NCBI GenBank assembly: GCA_015680685.1
Contig: MNCI01013895.1
Coordinates: 352,162 to 416,161, forward strand
Source of the DNA: Gnetum montanum
Taxonomy: Eukaryota; Streptophyta; Gnetopsida; Gnetales; Gnetaceae
DNA length: 64,000 bases
Reading direction: 5' to 3'
Part shown: positions 58,683 to 64,000 of the stretch, piece after piece
Position numbering within the stretch: position 1 is the stretch's first letter
Layout of the letters: the number at the start of each line of letters is the position of its first letter
Program-made: the position numbers and the translations under genes
Notes under the pieces: generated by a model
What the model saw: only the letters and a program-made list of their open reading frames with translations
What the model was told of the DNA's origin: nothing
Databases searched by the model: none

Positions 58683-59450
58683 TCATGTAGTTCCTGGTGG
58701 CGGTGGCTCCTCCATGGGTGTCTTTCCCTTTTCTTGCACTCCAGGTCTTAGAATTTGATACCGTCGAAGTATGGCCTAGAGTTTCTCCTCTTGTAAGCCC
58801 TTAAGTACCTTAGCATGCATGTAAGTTTGTGCTTGTGCCATAGAGGCATCCCAGTCAGCCTTCTCATTTTCTTCTGCCATCCTTTTATTCTCTATCAACA
58901 ATTTATTAAGTTGCTCGGTTCTAAAAGTGTACAGCTGGATCTGAGCAACCTTTGACCCTATATTCAGAAGGTTTAATTCTTTCGAAATGGCTTGAACAGA
59001 GAAATCAATAGTCACACCACAATTGTTAACTATGGTGACTTCTTCTTTATTGTGCCAAATTTGGTATGTTTCCCATAAGTACCAAGCACTGCTTTTAGAG
59101 AGGGTAGGCCATAATGGGGATCCTTTGAGGTGATCCCTAATGGCCTCCAGAGAAAATTCTGTGGAAGGTCCAAAGTTTAATTCCATGATCACTACAGTGA
59201 ATATGGACCTTTCATGGATGGTCTAAACACAATCCTAAGTTAGCATGAGATATCGTCCCTGTTCAAACACTGCAGCAGCTCCTCCTTTCACCTCCCTTGA
59301 TTGTACAGTAGCAGGGTCTTCTTGATGGATACTAAATGATTGTTCCTCCTGCTCTACATGTTGTTTGGAAGGAACTTGTCCTTCACCTCTCCTAGGTTGT
59401 TTGATCACACCTTGAGTAGGACCTTCCTATTCTCCGCGTTTCAGGGCCAT
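58683..59450 (-). pseudogene. ORF-X of element E2 (short form)
   Basis: Start ATG at 59450 just after TTGCAG, then M-A-L-K-R-G-E. The open core is 59192-58776 (M-I-M-E-L-N-F-G-P to Q-E-E-K-L). After one TAG the frame goes on to M-E-E-P-P-P-P-G-T-T and a stop at 58683-58685. The N-terminal 70 residues of the core align with D ORF-X near 55110-55330. The rest (L-L-I-E-N-K-R-M-A, A-Q-A-Q-T-Y-M-H) aligns with D near 56560-56660. The domain and polyglutamine part between are gone, in frame. Function unknown. Confidence 0.72.
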
Positions 59451-59460
59451 CTGCAATCAC

Positions 59461-61149
59461 ATGGGACCAATCATTAGTAAGGTTGTTACCAAAGTTAGGT
59501 TATACCTTACTTCTTGCCTTAATAGATTTACTTTATTTCCGTGTGATGTTAATTAGTGGAAGAACATGTCCCTGAAAGATTATAATGTTGAGTCCTCTTT
59601 GCTTAGGTGGTTTCCAAATTTAATTTTCTGGTATAGCTAAAGGGATGAAATTTTTTTTGACACCTTCTATTCTTAATTTCACAACTAATTACCCTTAAAT
59701 ATGTCCTTTGGGTGATGATGAATTTCAAAAAATTTATGTGCTATTCAACATGTGCCCCTCCCCCATGACTAAGTTGAACACTCTGAGTTCAAGTAGGTTC
59801 AGACGAAATGAAAATCGGAGTACCAGTGAGCAAGATATAGGTATAAAAGCAAGGGTCTCACAATCACAAGTCGTAGAGAAAAAATCAAAAAACTCCCCCA
59901 CATGAATAGTTGCAAATGATGTTGATTAGCATAGGGGATTCATGTATATATATTTTCATCAAAGTTAGGGCACTTAGAGAATGTATCAAATTTTTAATAT
60001 TTCTTTGAAATTAAACGATGTAAACTAAGGACATATGGATGATTGTTAAAAGGTTCCAGGGTAATTCAACTAGTTCTAAAGGAACAAAAATTATGATGGT
60101 ATGGAATTTATCAATAAGGGCCTCAGATGGTAGAGAAAAAGGCTATGTGATGATTCATAGGAACATTGAATTAGAGGGATAGTAATAGGGAAAGAACATT
60201 ATGAAAAATTATGCCAAGGGTAAGAAATGGTGTGTGTGAGCTATGTCATAAGTGAAGATTACAAAAGATTACACAAGTGGNGAAGGGATCGTAGAGATTG
60301 GGACATGAGGTAACTGACCTAGGACACAATGAATCCTGTGTGAAAAGCATGATTAATGTGTCATTAACCCTTCGTTCCAAGATCAGGATCAAGTCCATCC
60401 TTCTAATTAGTGACATCGCATTGTTTCATCCCATGATGAGCAACTATGAGAGTACCATAACAACAAGACGTACGATCACTTGACATTTTGTTCAAGGGAG
60501 GAGTGATTTTTGTTTTATGGCACTTCTATTTATTTATTTTTTCACTTTACTAAATCTAGAGAAATCACCAACCTTCATGCATGGGTGCATGTCTTTCCAG
60601 TTGGATCCCCTAGAATAGCATTTGATTTTTGAGTGCCCTTTTGATTACTCTTACTCCCATTTTCGTTAGATCTACAAGGATCTTAGTACAACCACATTGC
60701 ATGATAACTCTCACAGATGTCACCAAAGAAAATCTGCAAGTCCCCTTGATGTCACATCCTAATCATTCCCTCTTGGTCCATCCTTCTTCATTCTGGGTAC
60801 AATGAACACAAAATTAATTTTAACTTTTAAGAAAGTCAAGAATATCACTGTACCCTTGAGTAGAACCTCTTATTTGTAGAGTGGATGAGTGGGTGTAATG
60901 GGATCACTATTCCAAATAATTGATCATCTGAAACTTAATAACATAGAACACACCTCAACCAACGATCCATGTGAGTGTTTTATTCGTAGATGATATTACT
61001 TACAAAAAGATAAAAATACCAAAAAGATAAAAAGATAAAACAAGAAATTGAAAAATGAAAAAATGGAAAACAAAAAGTTGTAAAATTAAAGAAAATAAAA
61101 AGTGGTTATTAATTCTGCTTGTTATTAGAATGGGGGATATCCCCCATAA
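59461..61149 (-). other. element E2 spacer between gag and ORF-X
   Basis: No gene is seen. The part at 60250-60990 matches the spacers of E1 (1453-2144) and D (36000-36640), in reverse orientation. One n lies at 60281. Confidence 0.6.
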
Positions 61150-62476
61150 CTAATCAATTAAGGATGGCAAGGATTAATAAATGAAAGATGAGGATCCTTG
61201 CATGTTGGAAGTATTGGGACTTGGCCATACTTACCCCATCAAGGTTCACACACTTGATTATAATGAGCATAGTGGGGCAATTTATACGATGTAGTTCTCG
61301 GATAACGAGTTGACCCACTATGATGTTTGTGACCGTTAGATGGTATGCAAGGATTGGAATGATGCCTTCCATGACTGTGTTCATTGGGCCGTATGGTTAT
61401 TAGAGCATTAGTTGGTGGACCTAATGAAGTTACATGAGGCGTGGGGTTCAAAGATGAGGGTGCACCACAGTGTGGGTCTTGTGCTGAGTTGGAAGATGTA
61501 GTGGCCTTGGAATTATGTTGTCCCTTCTTACGGTTGTGTTTAAAGAAGGGGCGCTTTTGATGTTGAGGAGGCCTCTCACTACTATTGACAGTAGTAGCAC
61601 AAGTAACGTTCGTGGGTTATTGCTGTGGTGCAGGCACCTTAGGAACAGTTGGTGGCGATGTAGAAGGAGGGAAAAGATGAGAATGTTGAAAGATAGGAGG
61701 AGTATAAGGTGCACAAGATGGTGGTTGTGTTGAAGGTATGGGTTGATAGTATTGAGGAGAATGGTACTATGGTGAGATAAAGTGCATTGGCCCAATTGGA
61801 GAAATAGGATGTTGAACAAGATAAGCGTTTGGGTTTGGATGATACGAAGGGTATCTCTAGTCCAGTGGTGGTCTCCCCCATGACTAGGATTGTTGCCACT
61901 GTGATCGAACACAGTATCTCTGTACGAACTCTAGATGTAATGTATTTCCCCAATGCTCATGTAAATGTAACAATATTGGGCATTGACCCTTGGGGTGATC
62001 ATACAGGCATATGTTGCATTCATATGTATGGTTGGTAGTTGAGCTCTTATCTTCCTTATCCCTTCTTTCCGATTGTCTAACATTTTGTCCTGCTTCTTGG
62101 GTTGTCAAAAATTTATCTCCAATAATGTTGATAAATTCTCCATATTTTTGATACATCCATTCCAACATCTTATTGACCTTTGCCTAGACTTCTTCTAATG
62201 TTTGTTGTGTTGGCAAAGATGATGTTTCCACCTTGAGGTTGGTTGATTTCTCCTTTTTATGATCATGGACCTTTGTTGAGTTAAGATTTTGGTCCCATTG
62301 ATGTTTTTCAACACTCCCCCATCTAGCCATATCTCCTTCTTCTTTTGCTACCTGCTTAATAAGCTCTTGAACTTAATGGGTTCGTAGTTCATATAGTTAA
62401 CCTTGGGCATACATTCCTAAGGTCTCTCTTGTTTCATTACGTAGCCCATCAATGATATGGTACATTAGCCTTTCCT
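61150..62476 (-). pseudogene. element E2 gag, C-terminal part
   Basis: The frame near 62168-62020 reads C-N-I-C-L-Y-D-H-P-K-G-Q-C, a zinc-knuckle-like run with spacing C-x2-C-x3-H-x4-C. Upstream at 62470-62400 the frame has I-I-D-G-L-R-N-E-T-R-E-T-L-G-M-Y-A-Q-G, which aligns with D gag near 33625-33680. Downstream is a proline/histidine-rich tail to about 61150. The capsid part lies in the N gap. The tail is read in more than one frame, so there are frameshifts. Confidence 0.78.
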
Positions 62477-63464
62477 NNNNNNNNNNNNNNNNNNNNNNNN
62501 NNNNNNNNNNNNNNNNNNNNNNNNNNNNNNNNNNNNNNNNNNNNNNNNNNNNNNNNNNNNNNNNNNNNNNNNNNNNNNNNNNNNNNNNNNNNNNNNNNNN
62601 NNNNNNNNNNNNNNNNNNNNNNNNNNNNNNNNNNNNNNNNNNNNNNNNNNNNNNNNNNNNNNNNNNNNNNNNNNNNNNNNNNNNNNNNNNNNNNNNNNNN
62701 NNNNNNNNNNNNNNNNNNNNNNNNNNNNNNNNNNNNNNNNNNNNNNNNNNNNNNNNNNNNNNNNNNNNNNNNNNNNNNNNNNNNNNNNNNNNNNNNNNNN
62801 NNNNNNNNNNNNNNNNNNNNNNNNNNNNNNNNNNNNNNNNNNNNNNNNNNNNNNNNNNNNNNNNNNNNNNNNNNNNNNNNNNNNNNNNNNNNNNNNNNNN
62901 NNNNNNNNNNNNNNNNNNNNNNNNNNNNNNNNNNNNNNNNNNNNNNNNNNNNNNNNNNNNNNNNNNNNNNNNNNNNNNNNNNNNNNNNNNNNNNNNNNNN
63001 NNNNNNNNNNNNNNNNNNNNNNNNNNNNNNNNNNNNNNNNNNNNNNNNNNNNNNNNNNNNNNNNNNNNNNNNNNNNNNNNNNNNNNNNNNNNNNNNNNNN
63101 NNNNNNNNNNNNNNNNNNNNNNNNNNNNNNNNNNNNNNNNNNNNNNNNNNNNNNNNNNNNNNNNNNNNNNNNNNNNNNNNNNNNNNNNNNNNNNNNNNNN
63201 NNNNNNNNNNNNNNNNNNNNNNNNNNNNNNNNNNNNNNNNNNNNNNNNNNNNNNNNNNNNNNNNNNNNNNNNNNNNNNNNNNNNNNNNNNNNNNNNNNNN
63301 NNNNNNNNNNNNNNNNNNNNNNNNNNNNNNNNNNNNNNNNNNNNNNNNNNNNNNNNNNNNNNNNNNNNNNNNNNNNNNNNNNNNNNNNNNNNNNNNNNNN
63401 NNNNNNNNNNNNNNNNNNNNNNNNNNNNNNNNNNNNNNNNNNNNNNNNNNNNNNNNNNNNNNNN
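62477..63464. other. assembly gap (988 N)
   Basis: A run of 988 unknown bases. By comparison with D, it should hold the N-terminal half of E2 gag, the primer site and the U5 end of the 5' LTR. Long frames across it have no meaning. Confidence 0.99.
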
Positions 63465-63852
63465 AAGCAGTAAATAACAATTAAATAAATAAATAAACAA
63501 AGTGAATGTTGCAATGATGAAGTAATCTCGATCTTTATTTCCGATCATGTGCGTGTCCAAGTACATCACACTCGAATAAAGGATGCTGTACAATTACATT
63601 CACCACATTGCGGGCATACACTGGAAAATATTCTATCTCTAGAGGGATCAAACTGCCAGAGTCTAGCTAAAATCTAAATCTAAAACTGGGAAAGCTGCCT
63701 CTTATTTATAGAAATTGAGGCAGGCCACGATATTGCTTATGCGATATCACGGCTAGGCTATGATATCACGTACGCGATATCACAGCCGCTGCAAAAATAG
63801 GGTTGTGATATCATGGCTGCGATATCACAGCCAGAAAATTCATGACTCATCA
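63465..63852 (-). repeat. element E2 5' LTR, visible part
   Basis: Matches the 3' LTR 58160-58500. Gene-sense start TGATGAGTCATG at 63852. Six GATATC or near-GATATC sites lie at 63725-63840, several inside 10-bp palindromes such as GTGATATCAC and GCGATATCAC. Confidence 0.85.
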
Positions 63853-64000
63853 AACATCAACATATCATATGCCTCACTAAGAGCTAAACCATACACATCC
63901 ATTATACTAGCTTCATGTGGGAAGACAACAATCATGAATTTTAACTAACTACTATCATATTCACATTGCTTTATCCATGGATTACAATTAGCCTATGCAT
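63853..64000 (+). repeat. element D 3' LTR, second part (U5), runs off the window
   Basis: Matches 31921-32065 in D's 5' LTR nearly base for base. It shows that E2 lies inside an LTR of the D type. The end of D is beyond the window. Confidence 0.8.

Larger units (their letters stand above)
57971..63852 (-). mobile_element. element E2: Athila-like element with gag and ORF-X only
   Basis: Minus-strand element inserted in the 3' LTR of D. Gene sense: 5' LTR from 63852 into the N gap, gag 62476-61150, spacer, ORF-X 59450-58683, polypurine tract 58512-58501 and 3' LTR 58500 to about 57971. There is no protease, RT or integrase. It is smaller than D and shares its LTR type, gag and ORF-X. No clean target duplication can be read because the left end is scrambled. 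Confidence 0.78.
11489..64000 (+). mobile_element. element D: pol-less Athila-like LTR retrotransposon, split by A, C and E2
   Basis: D starts at 11489 and continues past the window end. Its own parts, in order: 5' LTR (11489-11738 and 31494-32121), primer site (32123-32140), gag (32258-34850), broken protease (34851-35760), spacer (35761-37244), then after element C the ORF-X part (54306-57803), polypurine tract (57804-57814) and 3' LTR (57815-57970 and 63853-64000). No RT, RNase H or integrase is found in any of the parts. Its LTRs and gag match those of A, which carries a full pol. Confidence 0.8.

Noticed and set aside
62397-63593. Long open frames across 62397-63593 on both strands
   Set aside because: They consist almost wholly of N-derived unknown residues across the assembly gap.
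1-64000. CRISPR arrays, bacterial operons, rRNA or tRNA genes
   Set aside because: None seen; the spaced motif arrays in B and C lack unique spacers of fixed length and lie in plant retroelements.

Overview
This is nuclear DNA of a land plant, most likely a seed plant; the species cannot be told from the sequence. The evidence is one intron-rich gene for a plastid protein, introns with GT/AG borders, and a thick deposit of plant-type Ty3/gypsy LTR retrotransposons. About 9 kb (2460-11488) looks like host DNA. Nearly all the rest is a nested pile of decayed retroelements. There are five single-base n's and one run of N's (62477-63464).

Host island. A complete 10-exon gene on the minus strand (4179-10278) encodes a 445-residue CRT-like (CLT) transporter of the plastid envelope. 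All intron phases close and the reading frame is unbroken. A cluster of three CACGTG G-boxes lies about 400-485 bp upstream of its ATG.

Retroelement pile, from outside in. Element D (plus strand) starts at 11489 and runs past the right end of the window. Its 5' LTR is split by element A (11739-31493, minus strand, target duplication ATCTT), an Athila-like element with gag, protease, RT, RNase H and integrase remnants and a tRNA-Asp-type primer site. A's own 3' LTR carries a solo LTR (12027-12909). A's gag is split by element B (20740-29621), a Tat/Ogre-like element that has gag and protease but no RT, RNase H or integrase. The body of D is split by element C (37245-54300, minus strand, target duplication CACTT), a Tat/Ogre-like element with gag, protease, RT, two RNase H-like domains and integrase. 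D's 3' LTR is split by element E2 (about 57971-63852, minus strand). At the left edge (1-2459) lie pieces of the same E/D family.

How the parts relate. A, D, E1, E2 and the solo LTR share LTR type, primer site, polypurine tract and gag, so A may have driven the pol-less D and E copies. B and C share gag type, primer site and polypurine tract, so B looks like a pol-less relative of C. D and E2 carry an extra open reading frame (called ORF-X here) between gag/protease and the 3' LTR. It has a polyglutamine tract, a long coiled coil and a likeness to the 'putative plant transposon protein' domain. Element C carries, antisense to its own genes and between protease and RT, a spliced gene whose second exon resembles an FCP1/NIF-type (HAD superfamily) phosphatase domain. 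These two extra genes are the most unusual content of the window. Nearly every retroelement gene here is broken, with many C-to-T type changes.
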